64,000 nt of DNA from Euzebyella saccharophila (GTDB lineage: Bacteria > Bacteroidota > Bacteroidia > Flavobacteriales > Flavobacteriaceae). Where the stretch lies: NCBI RefSeq assembly GCF_014855495.1, contig NZ_JACYFJ010000003.1:248001-312000 (forward strand), given 5' to 3'. Both the position numbers and the translations under genes were made by a program. Below the pieces are notes generated by a model, which had not been told where the DNA came from, searched no databases, and saw only the letters and a list, made by a program, of their open reading frames with translations. Shown here one piece after another: positions 1 through 8,952 of the stretch (the first letter of the stretch is position 1; each line of letters opens with the position of its first letter).

Positions 1-70
1 CTATCATAACACCTGTACCAAGCGACACCGCTCCGGTTAAACTCAAACTATTTTTCTTGTATGGTGCCAT
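1..70 (-). CDS. APC-family amino acid permease, N-terminal fragment (runs off the window)
   Basis: Only the first 23 codons lie in the window. The peptide starts MAPYKKNSLSLTGAVSLGTG and continues VMI, the N-terminal signature of APC-superfamily permeases, in which a short basic leader is followed by the glycine-rich unwound first helix that binds the amino acid backbone. The ATG lies three bases after the stop of the multicopper oxidase on the same strand, so it is probably co-transcribed with the copper genes. The substrate cannot be told from this fragment, and a metal-related role would only be inferred from position. Confidence 0.6.
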   Translation of the reverse strand, partial: MAPYKKNSLSLTGAVSLGTGVMI

Positions 71-73
71 TTC

Positions 74-2494
74 TTAAAATCTAACTAACAGACCGCCACC
101 CCAGCCATAACGTTTATTGTAATTTCCTTGTATGGAAAAGTTTCTGGAAACGATGTATGCCAGCCCTACCAGCCATTGGGTTTCACTTTCAAAAGATTTA
201 TTGTTTTCCAAATCATTGACCCAACCAAAATCCGCTCTGTACTCATATTCTCCTTCCAAAAAAATTCTTGGAAAAATCAATAGTTCTCTATCCAAACGTA
301 TTCTTGGGCGCAGTTGATGGTCCATACTCACATCTACATTAAATCTGTAAGGCGTAAAGTATTTAATCCCAACCAATCCAACGGTATTAAATGTATCGTA
401 AGAATCTGGTGTAGAAGTTTCGGTATTTACCCCTGCATACAGGCGTACCCAATCATTGAGGTATCGATTGTAGTTCACTTCTATCTCGGCATTTTGGTTA
501 TAATCAAACTCGCCACGTAGTCCAAATTCATTTCGGATGTTGCTAGACATCAAAAAAAGCTCATTAAAGTTTGAACCTACACGCGCAGCTCCCCAAGAAT
601 AATAGTGGTCTGTCTCGTCAATTAGTTTTTGAACTGGATAATCCTTCATTCTTTCATCCCTTGGTGTATCATAACTAAATACGCGTGCCATACCGCCCAT
701 CATATGATATAATACGTGACAATGAAAGAACCAGTCACCATATTCTTCGTTATAAAATTCGATGACCACTTTTTGCATCGGTGGTACATTAACAGTATGT
801 TTTAAGGGCGAGCGTTCCCCGTTTTCGTTGATTACCCTAAAGTAATGTCCGTGTAAATGCATTGGATGGTGCATCATAGTAAGGTTGTTCAAGGTAATTC
901 TTGTGACCTCCCCACTTTTGATTTTTATTTTATCAGTTTCTGATAAGGGCACGCCGTTCATACTCCAAACATAGCGTTGCATATTTCCTGTCAGATTAAG
1001 CAAAATGTCATTAACAGGTAAATCTGCTTCATATGTGGTTTTTTCTCTTGCCTTTAAAAAATCATAGTTGAAATAGGTTTTACGGGTACTGTAATCGAAA
1101 ACGGAACTGTCTTTTTGCATTTTGGACATATCGTGATTCATGTGGTCATTCATTTTGTCCATTGTTTTATTATGGTTCATTGGCATAGAATCCTTTTTCA
1201 TTACCATCGTATTGTCCATATTCATATTGCCGTCGTTCATGGGCATTTTCTCATCCATCTTCATGTTCATATCCATTTGCTTTTTCATTGCACCATCTTT
1301 CATGGACATCCTATCGGGCATATCCATGTTCATCTGTTCATCTTTCATATCCATCTTCATTCCATATTTCTGCATCAAAAACTCTGGTGTTTTTTTCTTT
1401 TGATTTCCTACCATTGCGGGCGCGCCCATCTTCATATCCATTTTTGCCATTTGCTTCATCATTGCCACTTTGTCCGGTCTGTCAATCGGTTTTGCAGGAT
1501 AAAGTATACCTTGCCCTAAACGCACGGTAGTATGTCCGGAACCATCTTGGGCTGTAGCAGTAATTTCTAATGTGCCTTCGGGGATGGTAACGATAACATC
1601 GTAGGTCTCCGCAATGCCGAAAAGAAATCGGCTTTTGGATATAGGTTCCACATCTATACCATCACTTGAGACAACCATTGGGCTGCCTCCTCCAAAATCC
1701 ATCCAATAATAGGTAGATGCTGCGGCGTTAATAAAGCGAAGCCTTACTTTTTCACCGGGTTGAAAATTTGGGTACTCTGCTAGTTTTTTACCGTTGGACA
1801 AAAAAGCAGGATAATAGACGTCTGCAATATCGGCACCTTCCATTCTATCGCGCCAAAACTTAAATTGAGCTCCCAATGCACCTTCTTTTATGACTCTACT
1901 TAATGGCACTGCAGTACCTTTTTTAACTTGGTACCATTCGTTACCCCTTTTAAGGTTACGCAAAACGTTCATAGGTTTTTCATTGGTCCAGTCAGATAAC
2001 ACTACAACCAAATCTTTGTCATAATCCAATGTCTTTTCTTTTGGATGAATGACTATGGAACCATAAACTCCCTTTTGCTCCTGCAACATTGTATGGGAAT
2101 GATACCAATACGTACCCGATTGGTTAATAGGAATTCTATACTGAAATGTCTTACCAGGTTCAATTGGTGGTGTAGTTAAATAGGGTACACCGTCATAGAA
2201 ATTTGGAAGTATCAACCCGTGCCAATGCACTGAAGTTTCTTTGTCCATTTTATTGGTTACATTGATTATGGCAAGGTCTCCTTCATTAAATTTTAACGTA
2301 GGGCCAGGAATACTACCATTTATAGTCATTCCATTGGCCGTTACGCCTCCAAGGGTGATCTCCTTTTGTTCCAGGGTAAGGTTATACTCTTTTACGGGAC
2401 GCCCTTCTTCATTTCTGTCTTCTCCGTTTGTTCCGACTTGGGCAAATATTGAAGAGGTAAATAGTACTAGTGTGATTATTTTTAGTGTTTTCAT
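74..2494 (-). CDS. Multicopper oxidase (CopA-like) with Met-rich insert and C-terminal CopB-like barrel
   Basis: Periplasmic cuprous/phenol oxidase of the CopA/PcoA family, 806 residues from the ATG that begins a clear signal peptide (MKTLKIITLVLFTSSIFAQ); a longer reading from a TTG puts 11 charged residues before it and is unlikely. Copper ligands are intact: HWH at 90-92, HSH at 132-134, HPMHLHG near 538 and HCHVLYHMMGGM near 590, giving the type 1, 2 and 3 sites. Residues about 340-460 form a Met/Asp/Lys-rich insert, typical of Cu(I)-binding loops in copper-tolerance oxidases. Residues about 610-806 leave the cupredoxin fold and show alternating aromatic strands ending in a phenylalanine (GGGLLVRF), resembling the outer-membrane protein CopB. 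It lies downstream of cusA-cusC on the same strand. Confidence 0.9.
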   Translation of the reverse strand: MKTLKIITLVLFTSSIFAQVGTNGEDRNEEGRPVKEYNLTLEQKEITLGGVTANGMTINGSIPGPTLKFNEGDLAIINVTNKMDKETSVHWHGLILPNFYDGVPYLTTPPIEPGKTFQYRIPINQSGTYWYHSHTMLQEQKGVYGSIVIHPKEKTLDYDKDLVVVLSDWTNEKPMNVLRNLKRGNEWYQVKKGTAVPLSRVIKEGALGAQFKFWRDRMEGADIADVYYPAFLSNGKKLAEYPNFQPGEKVRLRFINAAASTYYWMDFGGGSPMVVSSDGIDVEPISKSRFLFGIAETYDVIVTIPEGTLEITATAQDGSGHTTVRLGQGILYPAKPIDRPDKVAMMKQMAKMDMKMGAPAMVGNQKKKTPEFLMQKYGMKMDMKDEQMNMDMPDRMSMKDGAMKKQMDMNMKMDEKMPMNDGNMNMDNTMVMKKDSMPMNHNKTMDKMNDHMNHDMSKMQKDSSVFDYSTRKTYFNYDFLKAREKTTYEADLPVNDILLNLTGNMQRYVWSMNGVPLSETDKIKIKSGEVTRITLNNLTMMHHPMHLHGHYFRVINENGERSPLKHTVNVPPMQKVVIEFYNEEYGDWFFHCHVLYHMMGGMARVFSYDTPRDERMKDYPVQKLIDETDHYYSWGAARVGSNFNELFLMSSNIRNEFGLRGEFDYNQNAEIEVNYNRYLNDWVRLYAGVNTETSTPDSYDTFNTVGLVGIKYFTPYRFNVDVSMDHQLRPRIRLDRELLIFPRIFLEGEYEYRADFGWVNDLENNKSFESETQWLVGLAYIVSRNFSIQGNYNKRYGWGGGLLVRF

Positions 2495-2586
2495 TTTTAT
2501 CGTGTGTGTTATAATTTCATGTTCCAAGGAAAATAACAGTTCAGTTGCCCGTCCCTTGCCCTATCCGATTCTATTTTTAACTTTTT

Positions 2587-3804
2587 TTAACTCTTTAAAT
2601 AATTAATGTTGGCCGATTGTATATAATATCCTTTAATGGATTCTATTTGATTCGTCTGGAATTTCAATTGCAGTTCCTGAACATCGAGCACATCATTAAA
2701 ATCAATGGTTCCCGTTTCGTAACTTTTAATAAGGATTTCCTCTGCGTCTTTGGCTTTTTCTATATTTCGCTGTTGCACATTAAATCGTATTCTATAAGCA
2801 TCCCTTTGATTGATCGCTTCGCTCAATAAGGTTTCCAGTTTGTTTGTTCTTTCGGCCTTCTGCGCAGTAATCTCCTGTTGCCGAAGCTCGTTCTGTTTTG
2901 AAATGGATTTGTACTTGTTGTTGAAAATGGGTATGGACAAAGAAACCATCGGCATTATGATATCCTTTCCATTATCGCTGAAGTCCATCGCGGGCCGTTC
3001 GGCGACAGGTATATAATCAAGTCCGAAACCAAGATTTGGCAATGCCTCCTTCTGGTTCAATAGCTCGGATTTTTCTACGGATTCGTACAACTTATCGTAT
3101 TTAACAAGTTCGGGGTGTAATTGAAGATTGTCGTCTACGAATACAGGATCCACTTCGGGTACGGTAAAACCGTCGTATGCATCGACCCGTGTATTTTCAT
3201 CCCTGTTGAGTAGATTGTTGAACAGGGTTTGCTCGGCCTGATATTCCTCATTTAAGACCTCTTTACTCTGTTCCAGTTCATTCTGACGTATCTGTAGCCT
3301 AAGCACATCTACAGCGGAGGCATTGCCCACTTCAACCGAGGTCAAGGCCAGTCGTTCATAGGTTTTCAGCAATTCGATATTTTCATCGAGCACCTTTTGT
3401 TTTGCACGAATCGCATACAGGCGGTAGTAGGATTGGGAAACGGCCAAGGTCAATTTTCGTTTGGCGATGACCAGATCTTCGTACTGTGCCTCGGCCATTG
3501 AACTGGCATAGTTTTCCCGTGCGGTAATGGTGCCGAACCAAGGGATCATTTGCTTGGCGGAAAACCTTGCCTTTTGGGCACCTGTTCGGGTTTCCGGTTC
3601 ACTGGCAAAGACTCCCGCACTAATTTCCGTGTTAGGAAGCGTATTGACCTCATTGATTTTTTCCGAGGCGATATTGTAGCGCAGTTCATAGGCCTGAATT
3701 TCGGGATTGTTCAATTCGGCCTGCTCGATCAAGCTTTCCAACTCCTGTGCATTTACAGAAGCTATGGACATGATTCCTAAAAAGAGTTGTACGTATTTTT
3801 TCAT
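2587..3804 (-). CDS. cusC: TolC-family outer membrane channel of a copper RND pump (CusC-like)
   Basis: Outer membrane factor that forms the exit duct for the RND pump encoded just upstream. The start chosen, MKKYVQLFLGIMSIASVNAQ, is a signal peptide ending in AQ; its ATG overlaps the cusA stop by four bases (ATGA), which implies translational coupling, whereas the longer reading lacks a signal peptide at its start. About 405 residues with two OEP repeats: long heptad-rich helices around 130-220 and 285-385, and hydrophobic strands near residues 60-110 and 260-290. No lipobox cysteine is seen, unlike Escherichia coli CusC. The assignment to copper or silver rests on linkage to cusA and the oxidase. 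Confidence 0.85.
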   Translation of the reverse strand: MKKYVQLFLGIMSIASVNAQELESLIEQAELNNPEIQAYELRYNIASEKINEVNTLPNTEISAGVFASEPETRTGAQKARFSAKQMIPWFGTITARENYASSMAEAQYEDLVIAKRKLTLAVSQSYYRLYAIRAKQKVLDENIELLKTYERLALTSVEVGNASAVDVLRLQIRQNELEQSKEVLNEEYQAEQTLFNNLLNRDENTRVDAYDGFTVPEVDPVFVDDNLQLHPELVKYDKLYESVEKSELLNQKEALPNLGFGLDYIPVAERPAMDFSDNGKDIIMPMVSLSIPIFNNKYKSISKQNELRQQEITAQKAERTNKLETLLSEAINQRDAYRIRFNVQQRNIEKAKDAEEILIKSYETGTIDFNDVLDVQELQLKFQTNQIESIKGYYIQSANINYLKS

Positions 3805-6800
3805 TTCGACAATCGTTTTAATTGAAACTCCGCTTTCCAACTATATAAGACAGGAACCACGAAAAGAGTAATCAACGCAATAAGCATCCCACCAAAACTT
3901 GGTATCGCCATCGGTATCATAATATCGCTACCACGGCCTGTGGAGGTCAATACTGGCAACAATGCCAAAATGGTAGTTGCCGTGGTCATCAAACAGGGAC
4001 GGATACGCTTTTCGCCTGCTTCCACTACTGAATCCCGAATGCCGATAAGGGTATCCGGTTTGTTTCTATCGAAAGTCTGTGTCAGATAGGTGGCCATGAC
4101 TACACCGTCGTCGGTGGCAATACCGAACAAGGCAATGAACCCGACCCAAACGGCAACACTCAGATTTATGGTGTGCATCTGGAAGAGGTCCCGAAGGTTT
4201 TCGCCAAAGAAATTAAAGTTCAAAAACCAATCCTGACCATAAAACCATATCATCAAAAACCCTCCTGCGAAGGCGACCGCTATACCTGTGAACACCATTA
4301 ACGATGTACCAACGGAGCGAAATTGGAAATAGAGGATCAGGAAAATAATGGTCAATGCCAAAGGCACTACTACAGATAAGGTTTTTTCGGCCCTTAACTG
4401 GTTTTCATAGGTTCCTGTAAAGAGATAGTTGATTCCTTTGGGAACTACCAGTTCGCCGCTATCGATTTTTTCCTGAATTAAGGCCTGGGCGTTTTCGACC
4501 ACTTCCACTTCCGCGAAACCGTCCAACTTATCGAAGAGTACGTAACCCACCAAAAAGGTGTCCTCACTTTTGATTACCTGTGGCCCTTGTTCGTAGTTGA
4601 TGGTTACTAGCTCGCTCAAGGGAACAGGATTACCTTTTTCAACGGGCACATAAATTTCCTTTAGGTCTTGTGGGTTTTCCCTAAGTTCCCTTGGGTACCT
4701 GACACGAACCCCATAACGTTCACGGCCTTCAACGGTCTGGGTAAGCACCATTCCGCCAACGGCCACCTGCAATACACTTTGCACATCTTCAATGGTTATA
4801 CCATAGCGGGCCAATCGTTCCCTGTCGATGTCTATCAAGAGATAGGGTTTGCCCACGATTCTATCGGCGAAGACCGCTTCGTCCTTGACCCCCTCGGCCT
4901 GTTTGAGAATGTCTTCCAATTGAAGACCGAAGGCTTCGATTTGTTTGAGATCCTGACCTTTGACCTTGATGCCCATGGGTGCCCGCATTCCGGTCTGCAA
5001 CATGACCAGACGGGTTTCGATAGGTTGAAGTTTCGGGGCGGAAGTAACACCAGGGAATTTGGTTACCTTAACAATTTCCTTCCAAATATCGTCGGGCGAC
5101 TTTATTTCGGGTCGCCAGTTTCGAAAATACTCGCCGTCCTCGTCAGGAATCAAATCCTTTTGCTGTACCGAGAAAGGGGATTTTATTGCTGATTCCTTAT
5201 AATCCGCATCATCAGTATCGACCTCTAGATTCGGATTGGTCACAAAAGTACCGTCCCTCAGTTCGAACATGCCATCTTCATTGACCTTGTAGCGTTGCCA
5301 CTTCCTATCTTCATTGAGCATGTATTCCGGTTTGTACTGAATAACATTCTCGTACATGGAGAGTGGAGCGGGATCCAAGGCCGATTCCGTTCTTCCCGAT
5401 TTACCGACTACGGTCGCTATCTCGGGAATACTGGCCACGGCCATATCGAGTTGCTGAAGTACGCGTTTGTTCTCTTCCACCCCTGCGTGTGGCAACGATG
5501 TGGGCATCAGAAGGAAGGAACCTTCATTGAGTGAGGGCATAAATTCCTTTCCAGTATTACGCATAATCATCACACCGAACACAACTATCGCGGTCGGAAT
5601 AGAGAGGAAAATAAGTTTGTTGCGCAAGGCCCAACGTAAGATTCGTGTATAATAATTTCTGAAAATCGTAAAGAAACCCAAAAGCCCAAAACAGATAAGT
5701 CCCACGAATATGAGATTCCAGAAAATGCTTTTGTCCAACCCCAAGGGCCTCCAGTATTCGGCGAGGACAAAAACAATGGCAAAGGCCGAAATGATGATAT
5801 TGATTAAGTTGGCACGCTTATCGGAAATCGAGAATCCCGATGAAATTTTTGAGGCCAATTCGGGATATTTCAATAGACCTATCACACCAAAGGCTATCAG
5901 TATCAACCCTAACCAAGAGCCATAGACAATGGCAAGGATACCCAAAACAATAAGCACCCCATTGACACCATAGCCCAGCGTATTTCTTACACTCTTTTTA
6001 CGAAACAGAAAAGCTGCAAAGGGTGGTATCAAGAATAAGGCGACGATAATGGATGCTGTCAATGCAAAGGTCTTGGTAAAGGCCAATGGGCGAAAGAGCT
6101 TTCCTTCTGCCCCGATCATTGTAAAGACCGGAATAAAGCTGATAATAGTGGTCATTACCGCCGTTAAAATGGCACCCGACACTTCCGCTGTTGCCGTATA
6201 GACAACTGTATTGATGGATTCTTTACCATCGGATTCATCCAAATGCCGTATAATATTCTCGGAGAGGATGACCCCTACATCGACCATGGTGCCAATAGCG
6301 ATAGCGATACCCGACAGTGCTACGATATTGGCATCTACGCCAAAAAGTTTCATTGCTATAAAGACCATCAGCACTGCAACCGGCAAGAGTCCGGAAATCA
6401 AAATGGACACCCTTAGATTAAAGACCATGACGATAATGACCAAAATGGTAATCAGTATTTCCAAGGTCAATGCCTCATCGAGCGTTCCAAGTGTTTCCTG
6501 AATCAACTCGGTTCTATCATAAAAAGGGACAATGGTCAGTTGCGATGTCGTCCCGTCGCTAAGTTCTTTTGAAGGAAGCCCCGCACTGAGTTCGTTTATC
6601 TTTTCCTTTACATTATTAATGACCTCCATTGGGTTCGCACCGTAGCGCGCCACGACCACGGCGCCAACGACCTCTGCACCTTCCTTATCCAATATTCCTC
6701 TTCGGGTAGCCGGGCCATGTGTTACCCTGGCAATATCCTTAATACGTATCGAGGTAAAATCGCTCGAAGTAACCACGGCGTTCTCTAAATCAGACAATGA

Positions 6801-7568
6801 TTTGACATAACCCAGTCCGCGAATCAGATATTCGGCCTGATTGATTTCCAATGTTTGCGCACCGATGTCCCTATTACTCTGTTTTACGGCTTTTACGACT
6901 TGTTGCAGACCGATACCGTACTGCTTCATCAATTCTGGATTTACGTCTACCTGATATTCCAGAACATACCCCCCGATGGAAGCCACTTCGGAAACTCCGC
7001 TCGCCGAAGAAAGGGCATATTTCACATAGAAATCCTGTATGCTACGAAGCTCCTGCAAGTCCCAACCTCCGGTAACATTGCCATCCTTATCACGGCCTTC
7101 AAGTGTATACCAAAAAATTTGGCCCAATCCTGTTGCATCGGGTCCCAGTGCAGGGTTGACACCTTCCGGCAACAATCCTGCCGGTAATGAATTCAATTTT
7201 TCAAGGATACGGCTACGGCTCCAATAGAACTCAATATCCTCCTCAAAAATGATATAGATACTCGAAAAGCCAAACATTGAGGAACTACGAATGGTCTTTA
7301 CGCCAGGAATGCCCAATAAAGATGTGGTCAACGGGTAGGTTATCTGGTCTTCGATATCCTGCGGGGAGCGACCGTCCCATTTCGTAAATACGATTTGCTG
7401 ATTTTCCCCAATATCGGGAATGGCATCAACAGCAACCGGATTTCTAGGTAGCGCACCGGTATTCCATTCAAAGGGTGCATTTACGATTCCCCAGCCTACA
7501 AAAAGGACCAGAAGCAAGACCGCTACTAATTTATTTTCTATGAGAAACTTTATGCTCTTATTTAGCAT
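3801..7568 (-). CDS. cusA: Heavy-metal efflux RND transporter, CusA/CzcA family
   Basis: Inner-membrane proton-driven pump of 1255 residues that expels Cu(I)/Ag(I) through a tripartite complex. It opens with a first helix (KFLIENKLVAVLLLVLF), has two large periplasmic loops and about 12 membrane helices, and carries the HME-RND helix 4 signature GIAIAIGTMVDVGVILSENI near residue 415, with the proton-relay Asp and Glu. Helix motifs rich in Met (for example MRNTGKEFMP and LMPTSLPHAGVEE) match the CusA branch better than the zinc/cobalt CzcA branch, but this is family inference. It is about 200 residues longer than E. coli CusA, mainly through an extra hydrophobic stretch near residues 530-650. 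The four-base overlap with cusC shows one operon; no adaptor (CusB) gene follows in the window. Confidence 0.93.
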   Translation of the reverse strand: MLNKSIKFLIENKLVAVLLLVLFVGWGIVNAPFEWNTGALPRNPVAVDAIPDIGENQQIVFTKWDGRSPQDIEDQITYPLTTSLLGIPGVKTIRSSSMFGFSSIYIIFEEDIEFYWSRSRILEKLNSLPAGLLPEGVNPALGPDATGLGQIFWYTLEGRDKDGNVTGGWDLQELRSIQDFYVKYALSSASGVSEVASIGGYVLEYQVDVNPELMKQYGIGLQQVVKAVKQSNRDIGAQTLEINQAEYLIRGLGYVKSLSDLENAVVTSSDFTSIRIKDIARVTHGPATRRGILDKEGAEVVGAVVVARYGANPMEVINNVKEKINELSAGLPSKELSDGTTSQLTIVPFYDRTELIQETLGTLDEALTLEILITILVIIVMVFNLRVSILISGLLPVAVLMVFIAMKLFGVDANIVALSGIAIAIGTMVDVGVILSENIIRHLDESDGKESINTVVYTATAEVSGAILTAVMTTIISFIPVFTMIGAEGKLFRPLAFTKTFALTASIIVALFLIPPFAAFLFRKKSVRNTLGYGVNGVLIVLGILAIVYGSWLGLILIAFGVIGLLKYPELASKISSGFSISDKRANLINIIISAFAIVFVLAEYWRPLGLDKSIFWNLIFVGLICFGLLGFFTIFRNYYTRILRWALRNKLIFLSIPTAIVVFGVMIMRNTGKEFMPSLNEGSFLLMPTSLPHAGVEENKRVLQQLDMAVASIPEIATVVGKSGRTESALDPAPLSMYENVIQYKPEYMLNEDRKWQRYKVNEDGMFELRDGTFVTNPNLEVDTDDADYKESAIKSPFSVQQKDLIPDEDGEYFRNWRPEIKSPDDIWKEIVKVTKFPGVTSAPKLQPIETRLVMLQTGMRAPMGIKVKGQDLKQIEAFGLQLEDILKQAEGVKDEAVFADRIVGKPYLLIDIDRERLARYGITIEDVQSVLQVAVGGMVLTQTVEGRERYGVRVRYPRELRENPQDLKEIYVPVEKGNPVPLSELVTINYEQGPQVIKSEDTFLVGYVLFDKLDGFAEVEVVENAQALIQEKIDSGELVVPKGINYLFTGTYENQLRAEKTLSVVVPLALTIIFLILYFQFRSVGTSLMVFTGIAVAFAGGFLMIWFYGQDWFLNFNFFGENLRDLFQMHTINLSVAVWVGFIALFGIATDDGVVMATYLTQTFDRNKPDTLIGIRDSVVEAGEKRIRPCLMTTATTILALLPVLTSTGRGSDIMIPMAIPSFGGMLIALITLFVVPVLYSWKAEFQLKRLSK

Positions 7569-7671
7569 GATTTGGATAATTAAGTAATTGGAAATTCAAG
7601 TTGAAAATTCAACAAAAACAGCTTGACCCGAACAAAAATATGTTGGGCCTAAATGGTCAATTACTTAAAAA

Positions 7672-8088
7672 TCAAATCAGAAAAGTCTGATCTAGAACTT
7701 GAACGTCCCGTATCAGTAGAGGGGGGGAATAATCTTTAAAAGGAACGATTTTCATATCGGATCCTTCGTAAAGATTTATGTAAGAATATATAAATGAAAC
7801 AACAAAGAGTTGTTGCTCCGTGCTTAGTTTTTCAAATGAAACCTTTAAATCATCTTGGCCTGCAATGGCCAAGGTTTGATCTTCGCAACAACTTGTTTTA
7901 TCCAAACTATGGTCATGTGATTCGCTGGCTTGTTGCATATCCATACCACAGGATTCCGCTTTGCCGAAAAAAGAAAAATCCACCAACTCATCGCCACAAT
8001 AATGCTGATCAACGGCAAAGGAGAACGTCGATAACAACACTACCAGTGCCATTACAAAAGACGATATTTTGAAAAAACTCTTTTTCAT
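7672..8088 (-). CDS. HYC_CC_PP family secreted protein (copper-associated)
   Basis: A 138-residue protein with a signal peptide (MKKSFFKISSFVMALVVLLSTFSFA) followed by the three signatures that name this Bacteroidota family: HYC in VDQHYCGDEL, a CC pair in TSCCED, and PP near the C-terminus in YSPPLLIRDV. Spaced Cys, His and Met (CGMDMQQASESHDH) suggest metal binding outside the cytoplasm. It stands 103 bases upstream of cusA on the same strand, so it is probably the first gene of the cusA-cusC-oxidase operon. The function is not established experimentally to my knowledge; a periplasmic copper chaperone or sensor is inferred from context. A diverged paralogue lies across the intergenic region. 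Confidence 0.8.
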   Translation of the reverse strand: MKKSFFKISSFVMALVVLLSTFSFAVDQHYCGDELVDFSFFGKAESCGMDMQQASESHDHSLDKTSCCEDQTLAIAGQDDLKVSFEKLSTEQQLFVVSFIYSYINLYEGSDMKIVPFKDYSPPLLIRDVQVLDQTFLI

Positions 8089-8096
8089 TCGATATG

Positions 8097-8104
8097 CAAA
8101 ACTA
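8097..8104 (-). promoter_or_regulatory. Candidate -7 element TAGTTTTG for the minus-strand HYC gene
   Basis: On the minus strand the sequence TAGTTTTG fits the Bacteroidota -7 consensus TAnnTTTG. It lies only eight bases from the ATG at 8088, so the transcript would have almost no leader, and no TTTG -33 box is seen at the usual distance. The assignment is therefore weak. Confidence 0.25.
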
Positions 8105-8202
8105 CAACAATTTTAACAGGTCATTTTTGTTTAACACAATTTTAGTATTGAAAATTCGTGTTTTTTTTGTAGAATCAAGGCTAATGGAACTGATTTCTTT
8201 CC

Positions 8203-8222
8203 AACATGATTTAAATCATGTT
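8203..8222. promoter_or_regulatory. Perfect 20-base palindrome, CRP/FNR-like operator candidate
   Basis: AACATGATTTAAATCATGTT reads identically on both strands. Its core is TGAT-N4-ATCA, the geometry of CRP/FNR-family sites (TTGAT-N4-ATCAA) with the outermost base changed. It lies in the 264-base divergent region between two paralogous copper-associated genes. Its centre is about 42 bases before the start predicted from the TACCTTTG element at 8241, the spacing of class II activator sites. The regulator that binds it is not known; no CRP/FNR gene lies in the window. Confidence 0.6.
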
Positions 8223-8240
8223 CTCGCTTTGTATATTTTT

Positions 8241-8248
8241 TACCTTTG
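8241..8248 (+). promoter_or_regulatory. -7 promoter element TACCTTTG for the plus-strand HYC gene
   Basis: Exact match to TAnnTTTG, about 105 bases before the coding start at 8353. The region 19-21 bases upstream has no TTTG -33 box but holds the 20-base palindrome, as expected for a promoter that needs an activator. Confidence 0.5.
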
Positions 8249-8352
8249 TATTCGGAGGGGTTGAAAATTAATTCATAATTGACTAAATTTCAGTTAATTA
8301 TTAGCGAAGGAAAGTTGCCCCTTGTTGAACAATTCTTATTCAATTTAAAAAA

Positions 8353-8772
8353 TTGAACCGCATTTTGAACAAAATATTGTCCGTTACATTAGCTTTCGCA
8401 GTGCTTTTTGCCACTACGTCATTTGCTGCGGAGATGCATTTTTGTTGCGACAAGCTAGTGGACATGGCGGTTTTCAGTAAGGCAAAGTCCTGTGCTGAAA
8501 AAATCCAACCAACAGAAAATTCTTCAAGAAAATGTTCTATTGGGGCAAAAGATTGTTGCAGCAATAAGACCTTTGTAAAACAAGGCGAGGATAATTTAAA
8601 GAAAACCAATTTTGAACAAAATATCCACGACTTAGTTTTTTTACACACTTTCTTCTATACTTATGTCAATCTATTTGAAAACCTTGATAAAAATGTAGTA
8701 CCCTTCTTTGACTACGATCCGCCTTGGATTGAACGGGACCTAAATGTACTTCACGAAACTTTCTTGATTTGA
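8353..8772 (+). CDS. HYC_CC_PP family secreted protein, second copy
   Basis: A 139-residue paralogue of the protein encoded divergently at 7672-8088. It has a signal peptide (NKILSVTLAFAVLFATTSFA), then HFCCDK in place of HYC, a CC pair in KDCCSNK, and YDPPWIERD near the C-terminus; both copies end in TFLI. The only reasonable start is TTG at 8353, because an in-frame stop precedes it at 8326 and the first ATG codes for a residue after the signal peptide. It is not immediately followed by copper pump genes but stands before the AraC-type regulator. A role in periplasmic copper handling is inferred from the family and its neighbours. Confidence 0.75.
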   Translation: MNRILNKILSVTLAFAVLFATTSFAAEMHFCCDKLVDMAVFSKAKSCAEKIQPTENSSRKCSIGAKDCCSNKTFVKQGEDNLKKTNFEQNIHDLVFLHTFFYTYVNLFENLDKNVVPFFDYDPPWIERDLNVLHETFLI

Positions 8773-8845
8773 TTTTTATTTAAGCAGGTTAATGTTGTAT
8801 TAATCTGTGCTTCCCATTGGCCAACAGTCCGTTGTTGGTTATCTA

Positions 8846-8878
8846 TTGTCGCACCCATTTTCTAGCGACAACCTTTTT
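8846..8878 (+). terminator. Rho-independent terminator-like hairpin after the second HYC gene
   Basis: TTGTCGC at 8846-8852 pairs with GCGACAA at 8865-8871 across a 12-base loop and is followed by CC and five T. A second hairpin (CCAACA/TGTTGG) lies just before it at 8821-8838. Confidence 0.5.
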
Positions 8879-8952
8879 CGACCTGTATTTAATCGGATAA
8901 TCAATCTTCCGACGGCTTTATAGTTTAGTTAAGAACATTAGCATTTTCATAT

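Noticed and set aside
1115-1519. His-rich plus-strand open frame opposite the Met-rich part of the oxidase
   Set aside because: Antisense of ATG is CAT (His), so the His-rich frame is a by-product of the Met-rich insert; it has no start context and no family match.
7591-7610. TTCAAGTTGAA imperfect palindrome upstream of cusA
   Set aside because: Only five base pairs in an A+T-rich stretch, expected by chance; unlike the 20-base palindrome at 8203.
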